From Paenibacillus peoriae (GTDB lineage: Bacteria > Bacillota > Bacilli > Paenibacillales > Paenibacillaceae), in the NCBI RefSeq assembly GCF_022531965.1, contig NZ_CP092831.1, forward strand, positions 15,001 through 79,000: DNA of 64,000 nt, given 5' to 3'. This document shows positions 36,054 through 44,725 of the stretch, in pieces. The notes beneath the pieces were generated by a model. It made no database searches and was not told where the DNA came from. It was given only the letters and a program-made list of their open reading frames with translations. The first letter of the stretch is position 1. Each line of letters begins with the position of its first letter. Made by a program: the position numbers and the translations under genes.

Positions 36054-36331
36054 TGCGTCTTGATAAATTCTTGAAAGTCTCGCGGCTGATTAAGCGGCGT
36101 ACGGTAGCCAAGGACGTCTCCGAACAAGGGAGAGTGCTGGTGAACGGACGCGAAGCCAAGCCGAGCAGTGCGGTCAAAGTAGGCGATGAAATTACCGTCC
36201 AGTTTGGCCAGAAGCTGGTGACCGTGCGAGTGGAACGGCTCGCCGACACTACACGCAAGGACGAGGCTGCAAGTATGTACACGTTGGTAAAGGAAGAGCC
36301 TATTGCCAGGGACAATGGTTTAAACTGGTAA
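36053..36331 (+). CDS. rqcP: S4-domain ribosome quality-control factor RqcP (YabO)
   Basis: The 92-residue protein is one S4 RNA-binding domain (MRLDKFLKVSRLIKRRTVAK, residues 1-20, then VLVNGREAKPSSAVKVGDEI) plus a short tail. RqcP binds obstructed 50S subunits with RqcH and helps alanine tailing of stalled chains. The start overlaps the HU stop (TAATG), so translational coupling is likely. Confidence 0.93.
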   Translation: MRLDKFLKVSRLIKRRTVAKDVSEQGRVLVNGREAKPSSAVKVGDEITVQFGQKLVTVRVERLADTTRKDEAASMYTLVKEEPIARDNGLNW

Positions 36332-36363
36332 GCAGACATCTGATTTTCTCACAACTGTACATG

Positions 36364-36403
36364 AAAGCATTCCTTCATTATTTTATGAAGGAGTGCTTTT
36401 TTT
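36364..36403 (+). terminator. Terminator after rqcP
   Basis: AAAGCATTCCTTCAT pairs with ATGAAGGAGTGCTTT (one mismatch), then TTTT. Confidence 0.93.
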
Positions 36404-36509
36404 CTTTAGATGACGAGTTTTCGTCCATCATATGCTGATTAACAGCAAAAGCGGTTCTAAATCATACGGCCCCCTTCATAAGCTAAGAACAGAAGGAGGG
36501 GTACATGCC

Positions 36510-36794
36510 ATGATTGAACAAGGGAAGTCAAAGCACCATGATCTGCGCATGCAAAGCCGCAAGCAACTCGATATTTCAGGCGTCAGCAATGTGGAGAGCT
36601 TTGACAGTGAAGAATTTTTGCTTCAGACCGAGCTGGGCCATCTCACCATTCGCGGACAACATTTACATATCAAAAACCTCAGCCTAGAAGAGGGACTGTT
36701 GTCCATTGAAGGTCTGATTACTTCCCTCGTCTACCTGGAGCCCGGGGCCCCGGCTAAAAACGGAAAAAGCCTATTCGGCAAGATCTTCAAATGA
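36510..36794 (+). CDS. yabP: Sporulation protein YabP
   Basis: The 94-residue protein belongs to the YabP family (R[KR]QLDISGVSNVESFDSEEF, about residues 17-36, and TELGHLTIRGQHLHIKNLSLEEG). In B. subtilis yabP is sigma-E dependent and needed for coat or cortex formation with yabQ. ATG 36510, shortly after AAGGAGGGG, is preferred; the frame extends to 36432 without a ribosome site. Its end overlaps yabQ by 4 bases. Confidence 0.93.
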   Translation: MIEQGKSKHHDLRMQSRKQLDISGVSNVESFDSEEFLLQTELGHLTIRGQHLHIKNLSLEEGLLSIEGLITSLVYLEPGAPAKNGKSLFGKIFK

Positions 36795-37369
36795 ACCCTT
36801 ACACGCAATGGCTGACGTTAACGTGGATGCTGGTGTCGGGCATAGCCATGGGAGTGGTGTTTGACAGCTACCGGGTGCTGTCCATCCGCTTTCATTTTGC
36901 CCGCTGGAGCGTTCATATATTGGACGTGCTGTACTGGGTGGCCTCGGCTTTGTTTATTTTCCGTGTGCTATACGCGAGTAATCGCGGTGAGCTGCGGTTT
37001 TATGTCTTTTTAGGACTACTTTTGGGGGTTTGGCTCTATTTTTGGGCCTTTAGTGTTACAACCCAACGTTTTGTGGTAATGTTATTAGAGATAGTTCGCA
37101 GACTGACGTTGATCGTGAACAGCATACTGCGCATCCTGATTGTTCTTCCGGTGTTAGCGCTGTATCGGCTGTTACGCAAGCTAGTCGGATGGACATGGGC
37201 ACTTATTGTGTTCCTGGGAAGGATGCTGATATACATCCTGATGCCGGTTTGGAAGCCGATCCTATGGCTGATCGGTCCACTTAAAGCGCGCTGGAGGACT
37301 CCAGAGTCGCTCGTAAAGCTGGGTATCAGACTGAAAAACACAGCGAAAAGATGGTTTGGAAGGAGGTAG
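36791..37369 (+). CDS. yabQ: Sporulation membrane protein YabQ
   Basis: The 192-residue membrane protein has about five hydrophobic segments (from residue 4 through about 165) and a basic C-terminal tail. YabQ localises to the forespore membrane and is needed for cortex formation. ATGA overlap with yabP suggests coupling. Identified mainly by topology and position between yabP and divIC. Confidence 0.9.
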   Translation: MNPYTQWLTLTWMLVSGIAMGVVFDSYRVLSIRFHFARWSVHILDVLYWVASALFIFRVLYASNRGELRFYVFLGLLLGVWLYFWAFSVTTQRFVVMLLEIVRRLTLIVNSILRILIVLPVLALYRLLRKLVGWTWALIVFLGRMLIYILMPVWKPILWLIGPLKARWRTPESLVKLGIRLKNTAKRWFGRR

Positions 37370-37373
37370 TATC

Positions 37374-37703
37374 ATGCGTAATTCGTCTGTAGATCGCCAT
37401 TCATCTTCTACGTCCAAGTCCAACGCGGGCGGGCGCAGGCGAATCATGATTTGGTTGCTATCGCTTGCCGCCTTTGGTAGTTGGGCAATTTTTACCTTTT
37501 TTTCTCAAGGCATGATTATGGCCGATCGAAATGAACAGCTCATCCAGAAGGAAAAGCAGAAGCAAGCTGCTACACAAACGGAACAACAGCTTCAAACCGA
37601 AGTGAATCGTCTCAAGGACCCTGAGTACATTGGCGAGATTGCCAGAAGCAAGTACGGTCTTTACAAACCGGAAGAGACGCCAATCATCGGAGATCAGAAA
37701 TAG
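37374..37703 (+). CDS. divIC: Cell division protein DivIC (FtsB-like)
   Basis: The 109-residue protein has a polar N-terminus, one membrane helix (about residues 24-46), a coiled coil rich in Gln and Glu (about 50-85) and RSKYGLYKPEE near the end, as in DivIC/FtsB. It acts in the divisome with DivIB and FtsL. AAGGAGG lies 7 bases before the ATG, overlapping the end of yabQ. Confidence 0.93.
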   Translation: MRNSSVDRHSSSTSKSNAGGRRRIMIWLLSLAAFGSWAIFTFFSQGMIMADRNEQLIQKEKQKQAATQTEQQLQTEVNRLKDPEYIGEIARSKYGLYKPEETPIIGDQK

Positions 37704-37727
37704 GAACATTATCGGGCCAATGCTTAG

Positions 37728-37756
37728 TTGACCTTGGTTCCGCCATTTTGTATAAT
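37728..37756 (+). promoter_or_regulatory. Sigma-A promoter of yabR
   Basis: TTGACC (37728-37733), 17 bases, TATAAT (37751-37756). Start near 37763, about 64 bases before the ATG. Confidence 0.85.
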
Positions 37757-37826
37757 CAAATCACCACAGCGGGATTTTTTTGCAAAAAAATCGGTTGTAT
37801 ATTTTAAGGGAGGATCATTTTATTCT

Positions 37827-38351
37827 ATGGCAATTGAAGTGGGCACCAAGTTAGAGGGCAAAGTGACAGGCATCACGCATTTTGGAGCATTTGTGGATTT
37901 GTCTGGAGGTGTCACGGGTCTCGTTCACATCTCGGAAATCGCCGATAACTATGTTAAGGATGTTAACGACCACCTGAAGATTAATGATGTCGTGACGGTG
38001 AAAGTCATTAATGTTGACAAAGATGGCAAAATCGGACTTTCCATTAAGCAAACGATTGACAAGCCGGCAAGTGAAGCCCGTCCCCCAAGAGCTCCAAGAC
38101 CGGAGCGTACGGGAGGACCAGGCGGAGGCGACCGTTTCGGCGGTGGAGGTTCAGGTCCAAGTCAAGGACGCGGTGGTGGTGGCGGTGGTTTCAACCGCGA
38201 TCGTGGAGGCCGTTCTTTCAAGCCTGCACCGGGTAAACCTTCATTTGAGGATAAAATGTCACGCTTCCTGAAAGATAGTGAGGAACGCATTTCGTCGCTG
38301 AAAAAGAACACCGAAGGTAAACGCGGAGGACGCGGCGCGAAGCGTGTTTAA
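37827..38351 (+). CDS. yabR: S1-domain RNA-binding protein YabR with RGG-like tail
   Basis: The 174-residue protein has one S1 domain (residues 1-75: GTKLEGKVTGITHFGAFVDL, GLVHISEIADNYV, GKIGLSIKQ) and then a long disordered segment rich in Gly, Arg and Pro (about 80-140) with several RGG/GRGG units, ending in a basic helix. S1 proteins of this class bind RNA or ribosomes. The Gly-Arg tract is longer than I expect for B. subtilis YabR (about 128 residues). AAGGGAGG precedes the ATG. Confidence 0.92.
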   Translation: MAIEVGTKLEGKVTGITHFGAFVDLSGGVTGLVHISEIADNYVKDVNDHLKINDVVTVKVINVDKDGKIGLSIKQTIDKPASEARPPRAPRPERTGGPGGGDRFGGGGSGPSQGRGGGGGGFNRDRGGRSFKPAPGKPSFEDKMSRFLKDSEERISSLKKNTEGKRGGRGAKRV

Positions 38352-38383
38352 TTCACTTTGACAACCGTATCAACCATACACGG

Positions 38384-38419
38384 AAAACCGTACAGTCGAA
38401 AGACTGCTACGGTTTTTTT
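38384..38419 (+). terminator. Terminator after yabR
   Basis: AAACCGTACAGTC pairs with GACTGCTACGGTTT (one bulge) around GAAA, then TTTTT. Confidence 0.93.
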
Positions 38420-38525
38420 GCGTTCTACCGACAATAGATGCGACACGCAATGGCTGTGGGCGATAAATCCGGTTATCGTTATACATGTATTTTATGAGAT
38501 TCGCAATTTTGATGAAGACGAGGAA

Positions 38526-38556
38526 GCATTCGTGCTGGAAAGCGAATGTTTTTTTT
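38526..38556 (+). terminator. Second hairpin with T-run in the gap before spoIIE
   Basis: CATTCG (38527-38532) and CGAATG (38543-38548) followed by TTTTTTTT. The transcript it ends is unclear: read-through from yabR or a short RNA from about 38420. The two tRNA genes that B. subtilis has between yabR and spoIIE are not present. Confidence 0.55.
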
Positions 38557-38763
38557 GTCGTGAGGACATAATCGTCCGACAAACTCCAACGGTTTTCCGT
38601 CTATCTTCTGTGCAAATCGCTAGTCTTGGTCATAGTGATGGACGACATAGAGAGGTCAAGCAAGGAGTTAAGAGACGCAACTTCCATCTGCTTCCATACG
38701 GGCGTAGCTTGATGTTCAAGGTGATGCTCTGTCCTTTCGCGCAGAACGTTTTTTTGTCGGAAA
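38553..38763. promoter_or_regulatory. Candidate Spo0A boxes upstream of spoIIE
   Basis: Three one-mismatch Spo0A heptamers: TTTGTCGTGA (38553-38562, plus), TTTGTCGGA (minus strand, about 38575-38583) and TTGTCGGAAA (38754-38763, plus). None is perfect, but spoIIE is a direct Spo0A~P target in B. subtilis and the last box is 24 bases before the -35. Confidence 0.45.
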
Positions 38764-38787
38764 TTTCTTGGAATAAGACGTGAGGTT

Positions 38788-38821
38788 CTGACAAACTTTC
38801 TCAATCATTCCGGTTTAAGAT
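38788..38821 (+). promoter_or_regulatory. spoIIE promoter with 21-22 base spacing
   Basis: CTGACA (38788-38793), 22 bases, TAAGAT (38816-38821). B. subtilis spoIIE likewise has sigma-A-like hexamers unusually far apart (21 bases) and needs Spo0A~P. Start near 38828, about 30 bases before the ATG. Confidence 0.6.
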
Positions 38822-38856
38822 GGGAACATCAAATTGATGAATGGGGTGCCTGACGC

Positions 38857-41364
38857 ATGATGGAGAAATGGAACGTGGTACATTTTCCGGGGTTAAAATC
38901 TAGAAAGTCCAAATCCAAAGAGCGTACGGAAGGTTGGTCTTCCAGACTCAGAAAACGGCTGGATTCACATAAAGTGGTGCAATGGGTAACAGCGCAAAGA
39001 TGGATGCTGCTATTGTCGGCTATGGGAGTTCTACTGGGACGCGCCACTATTTTGGACGAGCTTTCTCCTTTTGCCCTCGCTTATTTTGCGGTCATAACGT
39101 TCCTTCGGCGTGACCTGATGCTGCCTGTAGCTGTATCCGTTGTGTTAGGCAGCCTGTTAGCTCCTTACCCATCGTTATTTATGATTGGTGGTGAGCTACT
39201 GGTATTTTATTTCCTGTATCGCGGGTTACGAACCTTCGATCGTCTGGAACTATCCTATGCTCCGCTTATGGTTTTCTTGTCTGTGTTTATGGTCAATTTA
39301 TTTAACGCCGTGATGGCTCCAACTTTCACATGGTATGAACTTATCATTGTGGGAACGGATGCGGTTCTCAGCTTTATGCTTACGCTGGTATTTACACAGG
39401 CCATACCGTTGTTTACTTACCGCAAGAAGACAAGCCAGCTCAAAAATGAGGAAATTTTATGTCTTATTATATTATTAGCCTCTGTGATGACGGGAGCAGT
39501 AGGATGGACTGTTCATTCATTGTCTGTCGATCATGTATTGTCGCGATATTTGGTCTTGGTGTTTGCTTTGGTGGGAGGTGCTTCGCTGGGTGCATCGGTC
39601 GGTGTAATTACCGGTTTAATTTTAAGCTTGGCCAATATGTCTGCAATTGTGCAGATGAGTTTACTCGCTTTTGCAGGTTTGCTGGCAGGGATGCTGCGTG
39701 AAGGGAAAAAAGGTGCTGTTGCGCTTGGGATGCTGCTAGGCTCCTCCATTCTGACGATCTATTTGGATGGGACCGGGGACGTGCTGACGTCAACCTGGGA
39801 GAGCTGTGCGGCGATTCTATTATTTTTAATGACCCCAAAAAGTTTCTTTAAAGCGGTTTCTACCTATGTTCCCGGTACGCAGGACCATGCTAAATCTCAG
39901 CATGAATATGCCAAAAGGGTTCGCGATCTCACCGCAGAGCGGGTAACGAAGTTTTCCCGTGTATTCAGTCAGTTATCCCGCAGCTTTCACCAGATATCTG
40001 CGAGTGAGAGTACGAAGTCGGACGGAGAAATCGAACATTTTATGAATGCGGTGGCCGAAGGGACATGTGCCTCCTGCTTCAAGTGTGAGCAGTGCTGGGA
40101 CGGCAAGTTTATGCAAACCCATCAGTATATGACGGAAATGATGAGCGCCATTGAGGATAACCCGGATTTGGAGCCGGAGCAGATACCCCCGCAATGGAGC
40201 AAGGCATGTGCTAAAACGGGCGCTGTCCTGCAAGTGATGAAGCAGCAGTATAGCCTCTACCAACATAATATGCAGTGGAAGCGCCAAGTATACGATAGTC
40301 GTCAGCTTGTTGCTGACCAGCTATCGGGTGTATCACAAATTATGGAGGATTTAGCGCGAGAAATTCAGCGGGAAGGGCAGACCATGCATCGGCAGGAGGA
40401 GCAAATACGAGAGGCTCTTGATAGACTGGGATTGTCCATCCAATCTATTGAGATTATTAACCTGGATGCAGGTCAGGTAGAAATAGAGATTGTCCATGCC
40501 TATACAAGGGGATTTGATGAATGTCGGAAAATCATTGCTCCACTGCTGTCGGACATACTGGACGAGCATATAGCTGTGATGCGCGAAACGGAGGCAGATC
40601 GCCGCCAAGGCTTAGCTACAGTCATGTTCGGTTCTGCTAAAACGTATGAGATTGCTACAGGGGTAGCTAGCGCCGCCAAAGGAGGCGATTTTTTCTCAGG
40701 AGATAGCTACAGCATGATGGAGCTAGGGAACGGGACTTTTGCAGTCTCGTTAAGCGATGGTATGGGGAACGGAGAGCGCGCGCAGCAAGAGAGCAGTGCA
40801 GCACTTAACATTTTAGAGGAATTACTGCAATCGGGTATGGACGAAAAATTGGCGATCAAGTCGGTTAACTCTGTCCTGATGCTGCGATCACCTGAGGAAA
40901 TGTATGCTACGGTCGATATGGCGCTGATTGATCAGTATACGGCCCAGACAACCTTTATGAAAATTGGGTCTACGCCAAGCTTTATTAAAAGAGGAGAGGA
41001 GGTCATTCCCGTATCTGCCAGCAATTTGCCGATTGGCATTATACAGGATATTGAAATTGATTTGGTATCCCTGCAGCTCCAGCCGGGTGATATTCTCATT
41101 ATGATTACAGACGGTATATACGACTCACCGGGGTACGCGGTTAATAAGGAAATATGGATGAAACGCATGATTCAGGAGATTGAAAGCGAAGATCCTCAGC
41201 AGTTGGCCGACTGTTTGCTAGAACGGGTTATTCGATACCAACAAAATCAAATCTATGACGATATGACAGTAGTCGTTAGTAAAATAGATCACTTCCGCCC
41301 AGAATGGGCAACTCTCCATGTACCTGGCATGAGGTGGTTGGAACGTCCACGGACGGTGAGCTAA
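38857..41364 (+). CDS. spoIIE: Stage II sporulation protein E (SpoIIAA-P phosphatase)
   Basis: The 835-residue protein has about ten membrane helices (about residues 45-325), a central region with a CxxC-rich insert (CASCFKCEQC, about 405-414), and a C-terminal PP2C phosphatase with SDGMGNGERA (Asp634) and DDMTVVV (Asp801-Asp802). SpoIIE dephosphorylates SpoIIAA, freeing sigma-F in the forespore, and also helps polar septation with FtsZ. The ATG follows GGGGTG. It starts the spoIIE-yabS-yabT-tilS-hpt-ftsH run in B. subtilis order. Confidence 0.97.
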   Translation: MMEKWNVVHFPGLKSRKSKSKERTEGWSSRLRKRLDSHKVVQWVTAQRWMLLLSAMGVLLGRATILDELSPFALAYFAVITFLRRDLMLPVAVSVVLGSLLAPYPSLFMIGGELLVFYFLYRGLRTFDRLELSYAPLMVFLSVFMVNLFNAVMAPTFTWYELIIVGTDAVLSFMLTLVFTQAIPLFTYRKKTSQLKNEEILCLIILLASVMTGAVGWTVHSLSVDHVLSRYLVLVFALVGGASLGASVGVITGLILSLANMSAIVQMSLLAFAGLLAGMLREGKKGAVALGMLLGSSILTIYLDGTGDVLTSTWESCAAILLFLMTPKSFFKAVSTYVPGTQDHAKSQHEYAKRVRDLTAERVTKFSRVFSQLSRSFHQISASESTKSDGEIEHFMNAVAEGTCASCFKCEQCWDGKFMQTHQYMTEMMSAIEDNPDLEPEQIPPQWSKACAKTGAVLQVMKQQYSLYQHNMQWKRQVYDSRQLVADQLSGVSQIMEDLAREIQREGQTMHRQEEQIREALDRLGLSIQSIEIINLDAGQVEIEIVHAYTRGFDECRKIIAPLLSDILDEHIAVMRETEADRRQGLATVMFGSAKTYEIATGVASAAKGGDFFSGDSYSMMELGNGTFAVSLSDGMGNGERAQQESSAALNILEELLQSGMDEKLAIKSVNSVLMLRSPEEMYATVDMALIDQYTAQTTFMKIGSTPSFIKRGEEVIPVSASNLPIGIIQDIEIDLVSLQLQPGDILIMITDGIYDSPGYAVNKEIWMKRMIQEIESEDPQQLADCLLERVIRYQQNQIYDDMTVVVSKIDHFRPEWATLHVPGMRWLERPRTVS

Positions 41365-41491
41365 TCCGACATTGCCCGGGAAATTCCTTATTCGCTTTTT
41401 AAAAATCCGCATCCTTCGTTTGAATCGTTCCGGATTAGGCAAAGATAGAATCTATCGGAATAGATTAAGAGGAAGCGGAGGCCAAAAAACG

Positions 41492-42241
41492 ATGAAGCAA
41501 ATTTTGATCATAACAGACGGGTGCTCAAATGTAGGTGTTAGTCCAGTCATGGCGGCTGCCCAAGCTCTACGGGAAGGTATTACAGTGAATGTCGCCGGAG
41601 TCATAGATTATGGAACTATTGGCGAGCTTGGCAGCGCGGAGATTCAAGAAATTGCTAAAGCAGGGGGAGGGTTTAGCCAAATCGTTGGGACGAAGCAGTT
41701 GGCACAGACCATGCAGATGATGACGCGCAAAACGGTGGTTCAAACCATTCAGCAGGCGGTTAATAGAGAGTTAACGCACATTTTGGGCGAGGGTGGCGCC
41801 AAACATATCGGTGAACTTCCTCCGGCAAAACGAGCCCAAGTAGTTGAGGTGATGGACGAGCTGACAGAAACAAGCACCCTGGAGATTGCCTTGCTCATTG
41901 ATGCAAGTGCGAGCATGAAGCCCAAGCTGCCTGCTGTAGAGGACAGCATTCGCGATTTGCTGCTCAGCTTGCAGTCGAGAAGCGGACACAGCCGTCTATC
42001 GGTATTTCATTTTCCGGGCGGCAAAATGGGAGAAGACGCAGTCATGGATATCGGTTGGACCTCTGAGCTTAACCAGATCAAATCGATATTTGGACGCTTG
42101 CGGATGAAAGGGGCGACGCCGACAGGTCCTGCCATTTTACAAGTGATTGATTATTACCGATATGTTACACTAGGGGAACAGAAAGATCTGGAAGAATCCT
42201 ATGGCAAAGGAGAAGGGATGCTCGGTGACTACGTCGTCTGA
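41492..42241 (+). CDS. yabS: VWA-domain protein (YabS-like)
   Basis: The 249-residue protein has an N-terminal part starting MKQILIITDGCSNVGVSP and a VWA domain with a MIDAS-like motif LLIDASASM (about residues 131-139) and GATPTGPAIL (about 208-217). It resembles YabS, partner gene of the kinase YabT. The role is unknown; a metal-dependent binding role is inferred. ATG 41492 follows GGAAGCGGAGG; the frame upstream to 41372 is not used. Its end overlaps the kinase gene. Confidence 0.85.
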   Translation: MKQILIITDGCSNVGVSPVMAAAQALREGITVNVAGVIDYGTIGELGSAEIQEIAKAGGGFSQIVGTKQLAQTMQMMTRKTVVQTIQQAVNRELTHILGEGGAKHIGELPPAKRAQVVEVMDELTETSTLEIALLIDASASMKPKLPAVEDSIRDLLLSLQSRSGHSRLSVFHFPGGKMGEDAVMDIGWTSELNQIKSIFGRLRMKGATPTGPAILQVIDYYRYVTLGEQKDLEESYGKGEGMLGDYVV

Positions 42242-43163
42242 TCCCGTTCTTGCACCCGGAACGGTCATCAAGGGCAAGTGGAAGCGGAGCAGCTATGTCA
42301 TCCAGCGCTTGCTGGGCCGGGGAGCGAACGGAACTGTATATTTGGTAAAAGAAGCACAGGCCGATCGGCAATTTGCTCTGAAAATGGGGAAGAACACGCT
42401 TGATCTGCAATCGGAGATTAATGTGCTGACCACATTGCAGTCTCAGGGCACTCAGGCCGCCCTCCAGCGAAATGGAAATCCTTCCTTTTTGTTTGAGGTG
42501 GATGATGTAGTGTTACGCAGCGGAGAGATACCCTTTTATGTTATGCGGTACGTTAAGGGTGATCCACTTCATCGCTTTGTGGCAGCCAAAGGGCCGGAAT
42601 GGTATGGCGTGGCTGGAACCGGTATACTGAATCGTCTGGCGGATCTCCATCAGGCAGGGTGGGTGTTTGGCGACCTGAAGCCGCAGAATATTTTGGTCAA
42701 TGCCTATGGAGAGGCTGAATTAATTGACTACGGTGGGGTGTCTCTTGCTGGCCGGAGTGTTAAACAATTTACAGAATGGTATGACAGGGGATTTTGGAAT
42801 GCTGGCAGCCGAAATGCCGATTCCCAGTATGACCTGTTTGCCTTCGCTCTTCTAACGATTCATATATTGGAGAGCGAATCGTTAAAGGCGGCTGCCAGCA
42901 GGCTGCCACAGTTGCGTAATACGGCAGAATTGACGGTCATCATTCGCCGCAGCCGTGTATTACGCCCCTATGCCGAATGGCTACTGGGTGCAGTGCGTGG
43001 AGAATATTCCGATACTCGTGCAGCGGCCCGATCTTGGTCACGTTTGGCTTCCGCACATGTCAGGCAATCGTCGGTCAAAAGAGGGAATCCACGCTGGCTG
43101 GGATATGCTTTCACGGTATCGCTTTTGCTGCTTGCCGGAGCGCTCTGGATTGCGTTAAGGTAG
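42225..43163 (+). CDS. yabT: Membrane-anchored Ser/Thr protein kinase (YabT-like)
   Basis: The 312-residue kinase has the Gly loop GRGANGTVYLVK (about residues 28-39), the ATP lysine in FALKMGK, a catalytic loop FGDLKPQNIL where His-Arg of HRD is replaced by Phe-Gly, and IDYGG in place of DFG. The C-terminus is basic then forms one membrane helix (about residues 290-311). B. subtilis YabT is a DNA-activated kinase at the septum that acts in sporulation. GTG 42225 after GAAGGG is preferred; ATG 42201 with a weaker site would add 8 residues and deepen the overlap with yabS. Confidence 0.87.
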   Translation: MTTSSDPVLAPGTVIKGKWKRSSYVIQRLLGRGANGTVYLVKEAQADRQFALKMGKNTLDLQSEINVLTTLQSQGTQAALQRNGNPSFLFEVDDVVLRSGEIPFYVMRYVKGDPLHRFVAAKGPEWYGVAGTGILNRLADLHQAGWVFGDLKPQNILVNAYGEAELIDYGGVSLAGRSVKQFTEWYDRGFWNAGSRNADSQYDLFAFALLTIHILESESLKAAASRLPQLRNTAELTVIIRRSRVLRPYAEWLLGAVRGEYSDTRAAARSWSRLASAHVRQSSVKRGNPRWLGYAFTVSLLLLAGALWIALR

Positions 43164-43229
43164 CAGCATGACTTACATAAGATAACAGATGATCATCATT
43201 TTTACGGTAGGGAGAAAAGAGGGTCGGGA

Positions 43230-44678
43230 ATGGGAACAACAAAACCGACCGGTGTTGTACAGGAAGTGCTCGCCTTGGCGCGAGATCATTCACTGTGGAG
43301 CCCCGGAGACCGCATTGTGGTTGCTGTATCCGGTGGGCCGGATTCGGTGGCCCTTTTGCACATTTTACATGAAATATCCGTTATACATATGCCTTTACAA
43401 CTCGTCTGCGCTCACGTTCATCATGGATTCAGACCAGAGGAATCGGATGCGGAGGCTGAAGTGGTACGCAATATTGCCCGAAAGCTTGAACTTCCATTTG
43501 AAATGAATCGGGTCGATGTACCCGCTTATATGAAGGAGAGTGGTAAGGGACCACAGGAAGCAGCACGCGAGCTGCGCTACAGCTTTTTACATGATATGGC
43601 TACAAAGTGGGAAGCACAGCATATTGCAATGGCTCACCACGGCGACGATCAAGCCGAAACAGTTCTTTTGCACTTGCTGCGTGGTAGCGGCCCAGCAGGT
43701 TTGGCGGGTATGCGTTTGGCACGCAATGAAAAAAATGTGCAACTCATTCGCCCGCTGCTACGTATGTACAAGGCTGACCTGATTGAGTTTTGTAACTTGT
43801 ATGGTCTTTCCTACGTGATAGACAGCACTAATTTATCGTCCAAATACCGCCGTAACGCCATCCGCATGGATGTGCTTCCTTTTTTGGGGCAATATAATGA
43901 GCGACTGACACCATCCCTGAACCGGCTGGCCGAAACGATGGCTGACGAAAATGACTTTATGGAGGCATCTACGCTGTCAGCATACGAGAAAATGGTGAGC
44001 TTGGATAATGGCAGGTACATGTTTCCCATCGCTTCATACCGTAAGCTACCCGTTGCTTTACAACGGAGGTTGATTAAACTAATATTAAATTATCTGCCTT
44101 CGGACAGTGAAAATTTTGATTTTCGTAAAATTGAGACCGTTCGACTAAGACTTCTCCAAGAGGCATCGTCTACATGGAGTTTGGATTTGGGAGGCGGTGC
44201 GGTTGGAGTCCGCGAATATGACCAAGCGGTTTTGTTTGACCGTACGCAAGTCGTTATGGGCGAATGGTGCTATGGACTAAGTGTATTGCCTATTTCCGGT
44301 GAGCTAGAGTTGCCTGAAGCGGGTGGTATACTCCGGTGGCGAAGGGCTTCCTATTTGGATGGGGATCATCCGGCCAATAAGGAGGAAGCGTGGTTCGACG
44401 CAGATCAATTGAGTCTGCCTTTGACTGTACGCTCGCGATTACCTGGAGATACCATGTATGTAATGGGATTAAACGGAAGAAAAAAGGTTAAAGATATTTT
44501 TATTAATGAAAAAATACCTCCTTCAATGCGTTCCGTTATTCCCATCGTCTGCGACCACTCTGGAGCTATTCTCTGGATTCCGGGCGTACGACGTTCTGTA
44601 CATGCCGCGGTGCAAGAGCACACGTCTTCGGTTATATATATGTCATGGCAAAGACGAGAGAGTCCGGGGCACCGGTAA
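43230..44678 (+). CDS. tilS: tRNA(Ile) lysidine synthetase
   Basis: The 482-residue enzyme attaches lysine to C34 of the tRNA that reads AUA. The PP-loop SGGPDS is at residues 34-39; AHHGDDQAET (about 137-146) and RPLLRMYKADLIEFC (about 174-188) are typical, and a C-terminal TilS domain ends the protein. The gene is essential in B. subtilis. GGTCGGGA precedes the ATG. It is followed by hpt, with which it forms a conserved pair in Firmicutes. Confidence 0.96.
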   Translation: MGTTKPTGVVQEVLALARDHSLWSPGDRIVVAVSGGPDSVALLHILHEISVIHMPLQLVCAHVHHGFRPEESDAEAEVVRNIARKLELPFEMNRVDVPAYMKESGKGPQEAARELRYSFLHDMATKWEAQHIAMAHHGDDQAETVLLHLLRGSGPAGLAGMRLARNEKNVQLIRPLLRMYKADLIEFCNLYGLSYVIDSTNLSSKYRRNAIRMDVLPFLGQYNERLTPSLNRLAETMADENDFMEASTLSAYEKMVSLDNGRYMFPIASYRKLPVALQRRLIKLILNYLPSDSENFDFRKIETVRLRLLQEASSTWSLDLGGGAVGVREYDQAVLFDRTQVVMGEWCYGLSVLPISGELELPEAGGILRWRRASYLDGDHPANKEEAWFDADQLSLPLTVRSRLPGDTMYVMGLNGRKKVKDIFINEKIPPSMRSVIPIVCDHSGAILWIPGVRRSVHAAVQEHTSSVIYMSWQRRESPGHR

Positions 44679-44725
44679 TTGCACAGGAACGGCTTTCATA
44701 GTATAAACTTAGGAGGTTTACACCG

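Noticed and set aside
38358..38783. 141-codon plus-strand frame between yabR and spoIIE
   Set aside because: It starts before the yabR terminator hairpin and crosses another hairpin with an eight-T run, has no ribosome site, and the product resembles nothing.
38420..38856. tRNA genes expected here from B. subtilis synteny
   Set aside because: No cloverleaf, T-loop GTTCRA motif or acceptor pairing could be found in the stretch.
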